Source: Stenotrophomonas cyclobalanopsidis (GTDB lineage: Bacteria > Pseudomonadota > Gammaproteobacteria > Xanthomonadales > Xanthomonadaceae). From it: 64,000 nt of DNA. Below the pieces are notes generated by a model. The model was not told the DNA's origin, made no database searches, and saw only the letters and a list, made by a program, of their open reading frames with translations. Position numbers and translations under genes: made by a program. Of this stretch, positions 25,029 through 31,909 are shown in pieces (position 1 is the first letter of the stretch; every line of letters starts with the position of its first letter). The stretch lies in assembly GCF_008710035.1 (NCBI RefSeq), contig NZ_VYKI01000012.1, positions 74,788 through 138,787 on the forward strand, in the 5' to 3' direction.

Positions 25029-25100
25029 GCAGGGCTTGCAGCCCTGCACCTGCTCAATGCAACGACAACGGCCAAAGCAAGCCCCACCTCTGACAGGTTC
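25029..25100 (+). repeat. Composite hairpin element remnant (no arms or core)
   Basis: This stretch keeps the leading hairpin gcagggct-tgc-agccctgc, the spacer caatgcaacgacaacggcc and the trailing ctgacaggttc, which flank the larger elements. The arms and core between them are gone. The junction reads aagccccacctctgacag. It looks like a deletion derivative or an empty precursor of the family seen at 6347-6532 and 63817-64000. Confidence 0.65.
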
Positions 25101-25120
25101 ACGCGGCTGATTGTCGGCAC

Positions 25121-25159
25121 GGGGTCGGAGCCCTTTCCGCGGGAAAGGGATCCGACCCC
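25121..25159. repeat. 39-nt intergenic palindrome, copy 3
   Basis: The copy starts ggggtcggagccctttcc and ends ggatccgacccc, with inner stem ccctttcc/ggaaaggg and outer stem ggggtc/gacccc. It sits 3 bp from the stop of the VOC gene, which is transcribed toward it, so it may be that transcript's 3' end. Confidence 0.78.
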
Positions 25160-25162
25160 GGA

Positions 25163-25570
25163 TCAGACGACTTCGTACAGCTCCAGCGGCAGGTCGTCGG
25201 GGTCGGCGAAGAAGGTGAAGCGGGCGCCGGTGTATTCGTCGACGCGGATCGGTTCGCAAGCGACGCCGTGGTCGGCCAGGCGCTGGATCATCGGCTCCAG
25301 CGCGGCCACGCGGAAGGCCAGGTGGCGCAGGCCCTGGGCCTCGGGGCGGCTCCGCCGCGGCGGCGGGGCGGGGAAGGAGAACAGCTCCAGCTGGCCACCG
25401 TCAGGCAGGGCCAGGTCCAGCTTCCATGAGTCGCGCGCGGCACGGTGGTTCTCGGCCAGCACGCGCAGGCCGAGAACGCGCACGTAGAAATCCTTCGAAC
25501 GTGCGTAATCGCTGCAGATCACGGCGGCATGGTGGATGCCCAGCAGGCCGCCGGTCGCTGCGCCGGTCAT
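25163..25570 (-). CDS. VOC family protein (glyoxalase-like, YaeR type)
   Basis: This 135-residue protein has the vicinal oxygen chelate fold with two beta-alpha-beta-beta-beta modules. Candidate metal ligands sit at the usual places: His13 or His14 in GIHHAAVIC, Glu62 in LELFSF, His83 in GLRHLAF and Glu130 in LELYEVV. It resembles the YaeR/SMU1112c type, often annotated glyoxalase-like, whose substrate is unresolved. Its ATG overlaps the stop of the DUF885 gene upstream (25567-25570), so the two are translationally coupled. Confidence 0.88.
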   Translation of the reverse strand: MTGAATGGLLGIHHAAVICSDYARSKDFYVRVLGLRVLAENHRAARDSWKLDLALPDGGQLELFSFPAPPPRRSRPEAQGLRHLAFRVAALEPMIQRLADHGVACEPIRVDEYTGARFTFFADPDDLPLELYEVV

Positions 25571-27507
25571 GGCGTGGCCGTGGCCGGTGCCACTGCGGCG
25601 GGCTGCTCGAGCCAGCGGTCGACCTTGCGCTCCAGCACGTCCAGCGGCATCGAGCCGTCCTTCAGCACTTCGGCATGGAAGCGGCGCAGGTCGAAGGCCG
25701 CGCCCTGGCGGGCTTTGGCTTTGTCACGCAGGGCGAGGATGCGGCTCAGGCCCGCCACGTTCGACAGTGCCTGGCCCGGCTGGGCCATGATCCGTTCCAC
25801 TTCCGCGCTGGCGTCGTCCTCGCTCATGTCCACGGTCTTCTGCAGGTAGTTCACCGCCTGCTGCTTGCTCCAGCCCTGCGCATGCACGCCGGTGTCGGCA
25901 ACGACGCGGGCCGCGCGCAGCAGGCGCGAATACAGATAACCGATGCGGTCGTAGGGGTCGCTGTAGACGCCCAGGTCGTCGCCCAGGGTTTCGGCATACA
26001 GGCCCCAGCCTTCGACGAAGGCGAGGTCGCCACCGAGGCGGCGGAAGCGCGGCAGCTTGGCCAGTTCCTGCTGCAGGCCCAGCTGCACGTGGTGGCCGGG
26101 GATGGCTTCATGCAGGTACTGCACCGGCACGCTCCAGCGCTTGCGGCTGGGCAGGTCGCGGGTGTTGATGTAGAGCACGCCGGGTTGCCCCGGCTGGCCA
26201 GGCTGGTAGGCCGCGGCGGCAGCGGTCATCGAGCGCTCCGGCTCGACCGCGCGTACTTCCAGGCGATCCTTCGGCAGGGTGTCCAGGATCCGCGGCAGGC
26301 GCGCATCCACCTGCTGCTGCAGCTGGCGGTAGCGGTTGATCAGTGCGTGGGCATCGCCGTACTGGAACTGGCGGTCGCTGCGCATGCTCTTCAGCAGCTT
26401 GGCCTGCGAACCGCGCAGCTTGTTGTCCTTCATCACCGCGGCGATCTGCGCGCCCAGCTCCTGCACGCGCTGCTCGCCCAGGGCATGCAGCTGGGCGGCG
26501 GTCTGGTCGCTGGCGGTGGTCTGCACGATCAGGTTGGCGTACCAGCCCTGGCCGTCGGGCAGGGCGCCCAGGCCGCTGCTGCTGCGGGTGGCCGGCAGGT
26601 ATTCGGTGGCGATGAAGCCGCGCAGGGCGCGGTAGGACGGCAGGATGCGCAGCTCGATCATGCGCTTGTATTCGGCGCTGATGCGCGTTTTTTCTTCGGC
26701 GGGGATATCGCCCGGCATGGTCCTGATCGGCGACCAGAAGATGCTTTCCTCGGCGGTCGGGGTGATCACCGCGTCCAGCTGCGGCAGCACCTTTTCCATC
26801 AGGTCGCGCGGCTGCACCACGCCGGCCTTCATGCCCTGGCGCATGTTGTCGATGGCCTGGTTGAACAGGTCGGGGATGCCCAGCGAGCGGCGCGACCAGG
26901 TGTCGTAATCCTTGACCGTGTTGAACGGCTGGGCGCCGGCGCCGGCGCCGAGGATCGCCATGATGCTGCCGATGTTGTAGTACTGGCTGATCGGCATCAT
27001 CCAGCTTGGGTAGCGCTCGGCGGCCAGCGAGGCGCGCGCATCGCGCACGAAGATCTCGTAGCTGAGCAGGTCCTGGCCCTGCAGGCCGTCACTGCCGAGC
27101 TTCTCGACCTTGCCCAGCCATTGCGTGGTGAAATCGTGCGACTGCTGGCGCCATGTGGCGGAGAGGATGTTGGGCAGCTGGTCGTTGTAGCGGGCGTCGC
27201 CCTGGAACGTGGCCTGCAGCGGGTTCAACCGCATCGAGGCTTCCCAGTATTCGTCGTACAGACGCTCCAGCTGCACCTGCTTGGGCACGGCGCGGGCCGG
27301 TGCGACCGGGCGCGCTGCGGCGCGGCGTGTGCTGCTGCCGCGGGCCGGGGTGGCGCGTGCGGGCTTGGCCTTCGGCTTGGCAGCCTGCCGGGTCTGCGCG
27401 GCGGCGGGGCGGCTGGCCTTCTTCTTCGCTGCCTCTGCCGACGGCACGGCACTGAACAGGAACAACGCGGCGATGGCGGCGGCCAGGGCGCGGGTGGGAT
27501 ACGGCAT
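25567..27507 (-). CDS. DUF885 family exported metallopeptidase-like protein
   Basis: The protein has 646 residues and starts with a signal peptide (AAAIAALFLFSAVPSAEAA), followed by a Lys/Ala/Arg-rich linker to about residue 75. The remainder is a DUF885 domain, an alpha-helical peptidase-like fold with the motif HEAIPGHH at residues 466-473, which places zinc-binding histidines and a glutamate. Family members are thought to be metallopeptidases, but the substrate is unknown. The VOC gene follows with overlapping stop and start codons, suggesting shared expression. The ATG at 27507 gives the signal peptide directly. Confidence 0.88.
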   Translation of the reverse strand: MPYPTRALAAAIAALFLFSAVPSAEAAKKKASRPAAAQTRQAAKPKAKPARATPARGSSTRRAAARPVAPARAVPKQVQLERLYDEYWEASMRLNPLQATFQGDARYNDQLPNILSATWRQQSHDFTTQWLGKVEKLGSDGLQGQDLLSYEIFVRDARASLAAERYPSWMMPISQYYNIGSIMAILGAGAGAQPFNTVKDYDTWSRRSLGIPDLFNQAIDNMRQGMKAGVVQPRDLMEKVLPQLDAVITPTAEESIFWSPIRTMPGDIPAEEKTRISAEYKRMIELRILPSYRALRGFIATEYLPATRSSSGLGALPDGQGWYANLIVQTTASDQTAAQLHALGEQRVQELGAQIAAVMKDNKLRGSQAKLLKSMRSDRQFQYGDAHALINRYRQLQQQVDARLPRILDTLPKDRLEVRAVEPERSMTAAAAAYQPGQPGQPGVLYINTRDLPSRKRWSVPVQYLHEAIPGHHVQLGLQQELAKLPRFRRLGGDLAFVEGWGLYAETLGDDLGVYSDPYDRIGYLYSRLLRAARVVADTGVHAQGWSKQQAVNYLQKTVDMSEDDASAEVERIMAQPGQALSNVAGLSRILALRDKAKARQGAAFDLRRFHAEVLKDGSMPLDVLERKVDRWLEQPAAVAPATATP

Positions 27508-27601
27508 CAGGAGCTTCCGTGGAACACAGATCGTGGAGCTTGCACGATCCGCGCGCGTACGGCCAGCGTGAAGGCGCAGTCAGCTTGCCGTCGCTGGGGC
27601 T

Positions 27602-28399
27602 TCAGTCAGCCGCAGCGGCAGCGCGCAGCTGCGCGGCACGTTGTTCGCCCAGGTAGCGGGTGATCGCGCGTCGCATCAGGTACAACAACGGAATCAGGGC
27701 GATCGCAAAGCCCATCTTGTAGACGTAGTTGACGCTGCTGACGGCCAGGAACAGCGAGGTCGGCCATTTCTGCGGGCCCAGCACGAAGGCGATCCAGATC
27801 ACCACGAAGCTGTCCACCAGCTGCGAGACGGCGGTCGAGCCGGTGGCGCGCAGCCACACATGGCGCTCGCCGGTGGCCTGGCGGATGCGATGGAACACCG
27901 CCACGTCGATCAGCTGGCCGACCAGGAACGCCACCAGCGAACCGGCGATGGTCCACATGCCCTGGCCGAACACCGCAGCGAACGCCGCCTGGTAGTCCGG
28001 CACGCCGTGCGCATCCATCGAGGTGACCCACCAGCTGGCCGGGGCCAGCGAGATCGCCGCGAACGCGAACAGGAAGCCGTAGGCGATCAGCACCACCGCC
28101 AGCCACGAGATGAAGCGCACGCCGCGCTTGCCGAAGAACTCGTTGATGGTGTCGGTCATGATGAACACCACCGGCCACAGCAGCGTGCCGGCGGTGAAGC
28201 TCAACGAGCCGGTCTGGCCGAACAGGTTCCAGTTCAGCGCGTCGATGCCCAGCGTGTCTTCCAGTGCGAAGATCTTGACCCCGATCAGCTCGGCCAGCAC
28301 TGCGTTGCCGCAGAAGAACGTGGCCAGGATGATGAACAGCAGAACCGCACGATCCTGCAGGGGGCGCGCAAAGGGCGCGTCGCTGGGCGTGGTGCTCAC
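27602..28399 (-). CDS. yhhQ: Queuosine precursor transporter
   Basis: This 265-residue membrane protein with about six helices matches the queuosine precursor transporter family (YhhQ), which imports preQ0/preQ1 for tRNA modification. Typical pieces are NAVLAELIGVKIF (residues 32-44), WPVVFIMTDTINEFFGKRGVR (about 75-95) and QLIDVAVFHRIRQATG (about 163-178), followed by LVDSFVVIWIAF. Its 5' end overlaps the stop of the DUF502 gene (ATGA, 28396-28399), so the two are coupled. No queuosine biosynthesis gene is nearby in the window. Confidence 0.92.
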   Translation of the reverse strand: MSTTPSDAPFARPLQDRAVLLFIILATFFCGNAVLAELIGVKIFALEDTLGIDALNWNLFGQTGSLSFTAGTLLWPVVFIMTDTINEFFGKRGVRFISWLAVVLIAYGFLFAFAAISLAPASWWVTSMDAHGVPDYQAAFAAVFGQGMWTIAGSLVAFLVGQLIDVAVFHRIRQATGERHVWLRATGSTAVSQLVDSFVVIWIAFVLGPQKWPTSLFLAVSSVNYVYKMGFAIALIPLLYLMRRAITRYLGEQRAAQLRAAAAAD

Positions 28400-29079
28400 T
28401 CCGGGCGTTCGCCTGCGCGGGTGAACGGCACGCTGGCCGGGGCCACGGCACCGCCGGAAATGATGAAGCTCATCGCCTGGTCCACGGTCCAGTCGGTCGG
28501 GGTGAGCAGTTCCACCGGCACGATTTCCAGGTAGCCCGAGGTCGGGTTGGGCGTGGTCGGCACGTACACCGCCGCCAGTTCGCGGTCGGTACCCTGTTCC
28601 TTGATGACCCGGGTGACCAGGCCGACCGACTTCATGTCACGGTGCGGGAAGTCGATGAGGACCACGCGCTGGGTGCTGCCCGGCTCGGTCTGCAGCATGT
28701 CCAGCAGCTTCTTGGCGCTGTCGTAGATGATGCTGGCCAGCGGGATGCGCTTGATGATGGCGCCGACCCAGCGCAGCAGGCGCTGGCCGACCACGCGACG
28801 GCTGGCCACACCGACCGCCAGGATGACCAGCAGGGTGGCCAGCAGGGCGATGGTGTCCTGGATCCACTCGGCATGGACCCAGCCCAGGTAGTGCGGGAAG
28901 CTGGTCGCGATCTGCTCGGACAGCGGCACCACCAGTGGGCTGGAAATACCCGACAGCAACACGAAGACAAACTTCACCACGACCCAGGTCAGCCAGATCG
29001 GCAGCAGGGTCAGCAGGCCGGTCAGGAACAGGCGTTGCAGGGAAGGACGGGGGACCAGGGCGGGGGCTTCGAGCGACAT
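28396..29079 (-). CDS. DUF502 domain-containing membrane protein
   Basis: This protein of 227 residues is a DUF502 member. It has two N-terminal membrane helices (LFLTGLLTLLPIWLTWVVVK and a second near residues 70-92) and a soluble domain with IPLASIIYDSAKKLLDML, VVLIDFPHRDMKSVG and VYVPTTPNPTSGYLEIVP, all usual in the family. Its function is unknown; plant relatives are called COV1-like. It precedes the queuosine transporter with overlapping stop/start. It is divergent from the gene at 29154 with 74 bp between. Confidence 0.9.
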   Translation of the reverse strand: MSLEAPALVPRPSLQRLFLTGLLTLLPIWLTWVVVKFVFVLLSGISSPLVVPLSEQIATSFPHYLGWVHAEWIQDTIALLATLLVILAVGVASRRVVGQRLLRWVGAIIKRIPLASIIYDSAKKLLDMLQTEPGSTQRVVLIDFPHRDMKSVGLVTRVIKEQGTDRELAAVYVPTTPNPTSGYLEIVPVELLTPTDWTVDQAMSFIISGGAVAPASVPFTRAGERPE

Positions 29080-29153
29080 GTGCGCATTGTAGCGGCCGGA
29101 GGCGGTGGATTACGCTGGAACCCAGGGCGGGAGCCGGACGGGGAAGGGATGCT

Positions 29154-30533
29154 GTGTTGAGGATTCTGCGCGGAGTGGGCTGGGCCCTGCTGGGGCTGCT
29201 GGTGCTGGTCGTGCTGGTGTGGACGTTGTCGCGGTTCTGGCCGCTGCCGGCCGCCCAGCGAGAGCAGGTACGCTTGCTGGAAGACGTCCGGCAGGCGCCG
29301 GGCAGGAACGGGTTCGCGCTGCTGTGGACGCTGCCCTTCAACGGCCTGGACCCGGCCCGGCGCGAGGCTGCGCTGGCCGAGGATGCCAGGCGCTGGCAGG
29401 CGCGCTCCACGCCGGATGTCATCGATTCCGCGCTGGCGGCCACGCAACCGGCAGTGAAGGTCGACAACCAGGGCTATTGCCGGTCCAGCGGCGAGAGCTG
29501 CCTGGCCCGCGTGCGCGCCGATACCGCCCAGTTCCGTGCCGCGCATGCCGGGCACGAGGGCCTGCATCAACGCCTGGACGCGCTGGCCGATGCAGAGCGC
29601 TTCGACAGCCCGTTCCAGGCCGACGACGGCACCGGACTGTTCCCGATGCCGCGCTACCAGACCCTGATGGATGGCAGCGGCGTGCATGCGCTGGCCTTCG
29701 TGCAGGGCGATGTTCCTGCGGCGCTGGCCGGCAGCTGCCGTTCGGTGCAGCTGGGCCGGCGCCTGATGCACGGTGGCAATACGCTTATCGACAGCATGAT
29801 CGGCGCCGCGATGGTGGGCGCCAACGTGCACCTGCTCGCGGAGATGCTGGCGGAACTGCCGCCGGACCAGGTGTTGCCGTCGGCCTGCGAAAGCGCACTG
29901 CAGCCGATGGAAGCTGCCGAACAGAGCCTGTGCCGGCCGATGCAGGGCGAGTTCGCGATGACCCGGGCAGCCATCGATGCATCGCTGCAGCAGACCGGCA
30001 CCGTGCTGGTGATGGATCGCGAGCACACGCTGGGCCGCTTCGCCGCCAACTTCGGCTGGGCCTGTGGCCCAGGCTCGGAGGCTGCGTTGCAGGCCGACCG
30101 GCCGGTCGAGGTGGTTGCGGGCTCGGATTGGGATATGCGCTGCCTGGCCAATTTCGTGGGCTGCACGCTGAGTGATATCTCCGGGCCGGCCTACCAGGAT
30201 TACGCCGCACGCAGCCAGGACGTGGCGGCCCTGCTGCGCCTGCTGGGCGCACAGCGCTGGCTCCGGAAGCAGCCCGAGGGCCCGCAGCAGGCCCTGCAGC
30301 GCCTTCCGGCGCAATGGCGCTCATCCACGCGTGTGCCGGTGCTGTCGGCCAATGGCACGCGCCTGCAGGTGTCGCGGCGCGCGCGTGATGCAGGCGGCAA
30401 GGATGATGCGATGTTGTCGGTGCCGCTGTCGGTCAGGCAGCGCTGGCGCGCGCCTGCGGCTTCAGGCGCACGTAGACCTGCTTGCGCACGCGGGCGACGA
30501 CGTCGCCGGAGGCATCAACCACGTCGTTGCTGA
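29154..30533 (+). CDS. Hypothetical single-pass membrane protein
   Basis: This gene encodes about 459 residues and I do not recognise the family. An N-terminal membrane helix (VGWALLGLLVLVVLVWTLSRFW) is followed by a helical extracytoplasmic domain containing several cysteines (CRSSGESCLARV, CESALQPMEAAEQSLC). I chose the GTG at 29154, which has aagggat just upstream; a TTG at 29157 is an alternative. The 3' end runs 101 bp into the convergent DUF4442 gene and its last 30 residues (Arg-rich) look non-natural. Either this overlap is real or a sequencing or natural frameshift has replaced a nearer stop. Confidence 0.65.
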   Translation: MLRILRGVGWALLGLLVLVVLVWTLSRFWPLPAAQREQVRLLEDVRQAPGRNGFALLWTLPFNGLDPARREAALAEDARRWQARSTPDVIDSALAATQPAVKVDNQGYCRSSGESCLARVRADTAQFRAAHAGHEGLHQRLDALADAERFDSPFQADDGTGLFPMPRYQTLMDGSGVHALAFVQGDVPAALAGSCRSVQLGRRLMHGGNTLIDSMIGAAMVGANVHLLAEMLAELPPDQVLPSACESALQPMEAAEQSLCRPMQGEFAMTRAAIDASLQQTGTVLVMDREHTLGRFAANFGWACGPGSEAALQADRPVEVVAGSDWDMRCLANFVGCTLSDISGPAYQDYAARSQDVAALLRLLGAQRWLRKQPEGPQQALQRLPAQWRSSTRVPVLSANGTRLQVSRRARDAGGKDDAMLSVPLSVRQRWRAPAASGARRPACARGRRRRRRHQPRRC

Positions 30534-30897
30534 ACCAGCGCAGGACCTTCTCGCCGCTGGCGGCCTCGGCGCGCAGTTCATCCAGCACCGCCTCGTCGAT
30601 ATGAAAGGCGGTGCGCACGGTGCCGCGCCCGGGCTTGAGGAAGTCGATGGCGCCCGCGCGATCCCACACGTAGTAGTCGCGGCCCAGAGTGTGCATCAGG
30701 CCGAGCATCCAGAACGGATCGGTCATCGCAAACAGGCTGCCGCCGAAATGGGTGCCGACGTAGTTGCGGTTCCAGGGGCGCATCCGCAGCTCGACCTCGA
30801 TCTGCCGGTAGTCCGGAGTGATGCGGGTGACATGGATGCCGGTGAACAGGAACGGCGGCCACAGGTTGATGCCGAGGCGGAACGTGCTGGCTTTCAT
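30433..30897 (-). CDS. DUF4442 hotdog-fold thioesterase-like protein
   Basis: This protein of 154 residues has a DUF4442 hotdog fold, related to acyl-CoA thioesterases such as PaaI/YiiD. The central strand-helix pattern is RNYVGTHFGGSLFAMTDPFWMLGLMHTLG (about 44-72), with GTHFGGSLFAMTD corresponding to the active-site helix. No catalytic residue can be asserted. The ATG at 30897 (MKASTFRLG) fits. The 3' end overlaps the convergent hypothetical gene by 101 bp. REP sequences follow upstream of its start. Confidence 0.87.
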   Translation of the reverse strand: MKASTFRLGINLWPPFLFTGIHVTRITPDYRQIEVELRMRPWNRNYVGTHFGGSLFAMTDPFWMLGLMHTLGRDYYVWDRAGAIDFLKPGRGTVRTAFHIDEAVLDELRAEAASGEKVLRWFSNDVVDASGDVVARVRKQVYVRLKPQARASAA

Positions 30898-30971
30898 GTG
30901 CGGACGGGGCGCGGGGGCGAGAATCCGAGTCTAACATTCGCATGCGTATGTTGAGCCCCGATCTGCCGGTC

Positions 30972-31160
30972 GTAACGTTGAGCCCGCTCGACTGCTCCTC
31001 GCCCTTGCCATTCGTAGAGTCGAGCTTGCTCGACTGCTCCTGGCCCTTGCCGGTCGTAGAGTCGAGCTTGCTCGACTGCTCCTTGCCCTTGCCGGTCGTA
31101 GAGTCGAGCTTGCTCGACTGCTCCTGGCCCTTGCCGGTCGTAGAGTCGAGCTTGCTCGAC
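30972..31160 (+). repeat. Array of five SMAG/REP palindromes with exact 42-bp period
   Basis: Five palindromes start at 30972, 31014, 31056, 31098 and 31140, exactly 42 bp apart. Four begin gtagagtcgagcttgctcga; the first is variant (gtaacgttgagccc). The spacers are nearly identical (tgctcctggcccttgccggtc type, with cctggccc/ccttgccc/cctcgccc changes). The array lies upstream of the RAYT gene, in the same orientation, and occupies most of 30898-31237. The identical spacers and the REP nature distinguish it from a CRISPR. Confidence 0.92.
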
Positions 31161-31237
31161 TGCTCTGCTCAATTTCACCGACAGCAGATTCCGCCTTTCC
31201 CTAGGGCAACTTCGAACACGATGCGCCACTCTGGGCC

Positions 31238-31690
31238 ATGCCCAGTCCCGCCCTCCTGCGCTGCCGAACTTCAGCGGTTGGACACTTCTACGTCATTACC
31301 AGCGTAGTGGCCGGCCGCCGCCCCTTGTTTGCTGCCCAGGAATGTGCGGGCGCCTTGATGGAACAGTTCAAGGACAGCGACAGGCGTGGATTGACCCGGT
31401 CTTTCGCCTGGGTGGTCATGCCTGACCATTTCCACTGGGTGATGCAGTTGCGCGAAGGTGTGTTGGGGGGCTGTGTGCAGTCCCTGAAATCGCGGTCTGC
31501 CATTGCCATCAACGCGACACTTGGCGGGAGTGCGACGGTCTGGCAACGCGGCTACTACGATCACTGGATACGGGACGAACGGGATGTCCGTCAGCAGGTC
31601 CTGTACGTGATGAACAATCCCGTACGCGCAGGCCTGGCGACTGGCTTGGGCGACTATCCCTACGCCTGGTGCCGCTGGGCGCTGTCGTAG
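31238..31690 (+). CDS. REP-associated tyrosine transposase (RAYT)
   Basis: This protein of 150 residues is a Y1-type HUH nuclease of the RAYT (transposase 17) group, which binds and cuts REP hairpins in single-stranded DNA and is held responsible for their spread. The HUH-type pair is His64 and His66 in MPDHFHWVMQL. The candidate catalytic tyrosine is Tyr106 or Tyr107 in WQRGYYDHWIRDERD. The tail VLYVMNNPVRAGLA is typical. Five REPs lie upstream and at least four REP copies or halves downstream, mostly facing inward. Its stop codon TAG is part of the first downstream REP (GTAG at 31687). No IS terminal repeats are present, as expected for a domesticated RAYT. Confidence 0.94.
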   Translation: MPSPALLRCRTSAVGHFYVITSVVAGRRPLFAAQECAGALMEQFKDSDRRGLTRSFAWVVMPDHFHWVMQLREGVLGGCVQSLKSRSAIAINATLGGSATVWQRGYYDHWIRDERDVRQQVLYVMNNPVRAGLATGLGDYPYAWCRWALS

Positions 31691-31819
31691 AGTCGAGGGG
31701 GGGGGGGGGGGGGGGGGGGGGGTGGGGAGGCACGCGCCACGGCAGGGGCGGGGGGGGGTCGTTGTTTGTGGTTTGGGTGGGTGCGGGGTGTGGGCCGCCC
31801 CCCCCCCCTCGACTCTACG
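31687..31819. repeat. Half-REP pair with poly-G and poly-C tracts
   Basis: A half REP (gtagagtcgag) at 31687 continues directly into 26 consecutive G (31697-31722). A G-rich stretch with a run of 9 G (31750-31758) follows, then 11 C (31798-31808) that lead into the mirror half REP tcgactctac. The two ends, half REP plus about ten G, are perfect inverted repeats. This resembles a REP doublet whose inner halves were replaced or expanded by homopolymer. The exact run length is uncertain because such runs are error-prone. Confidence 0.85.
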
Positions 31820-31909
31820 GTCAGTCGAGCAAGCTCGACTACGGCCAGTCGAGCAAGCTCGACTCTACGGGCCGTCACGGCACGGCCAGTCGAGCGCGCT
31901 CGACGTTAC
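31820..31909 (-). repeat. Three inverted SMAG/REP palindromes downstream of RAYT
   Basis: Three copies in reverse orientation begin near 31823, 31847 and 31888 (agtcgagcaagctcgact type; the third is agtcgagcgcgctcgacg). The third overlaps the 3' end of the GGDEF gene and supplies its TAA stop. Together with the upstream array the RAYT is enclosed by REPs of opposite orientation. Confidence 0.85.

Noticed and set aside
30972..31160. Regular 42-bp array considered as a CRISPR
   Set aside because: Repeats are palindromic REPs, the intervening sequences are nearly identical rather than unique, and no cas gene is present.
31238..31690. RAYT as a mobile insertion sequence
   Set aside because: No IS terminal repeats or target duplications; REP-linked single-copy transposases of this kind are usually resident genes.
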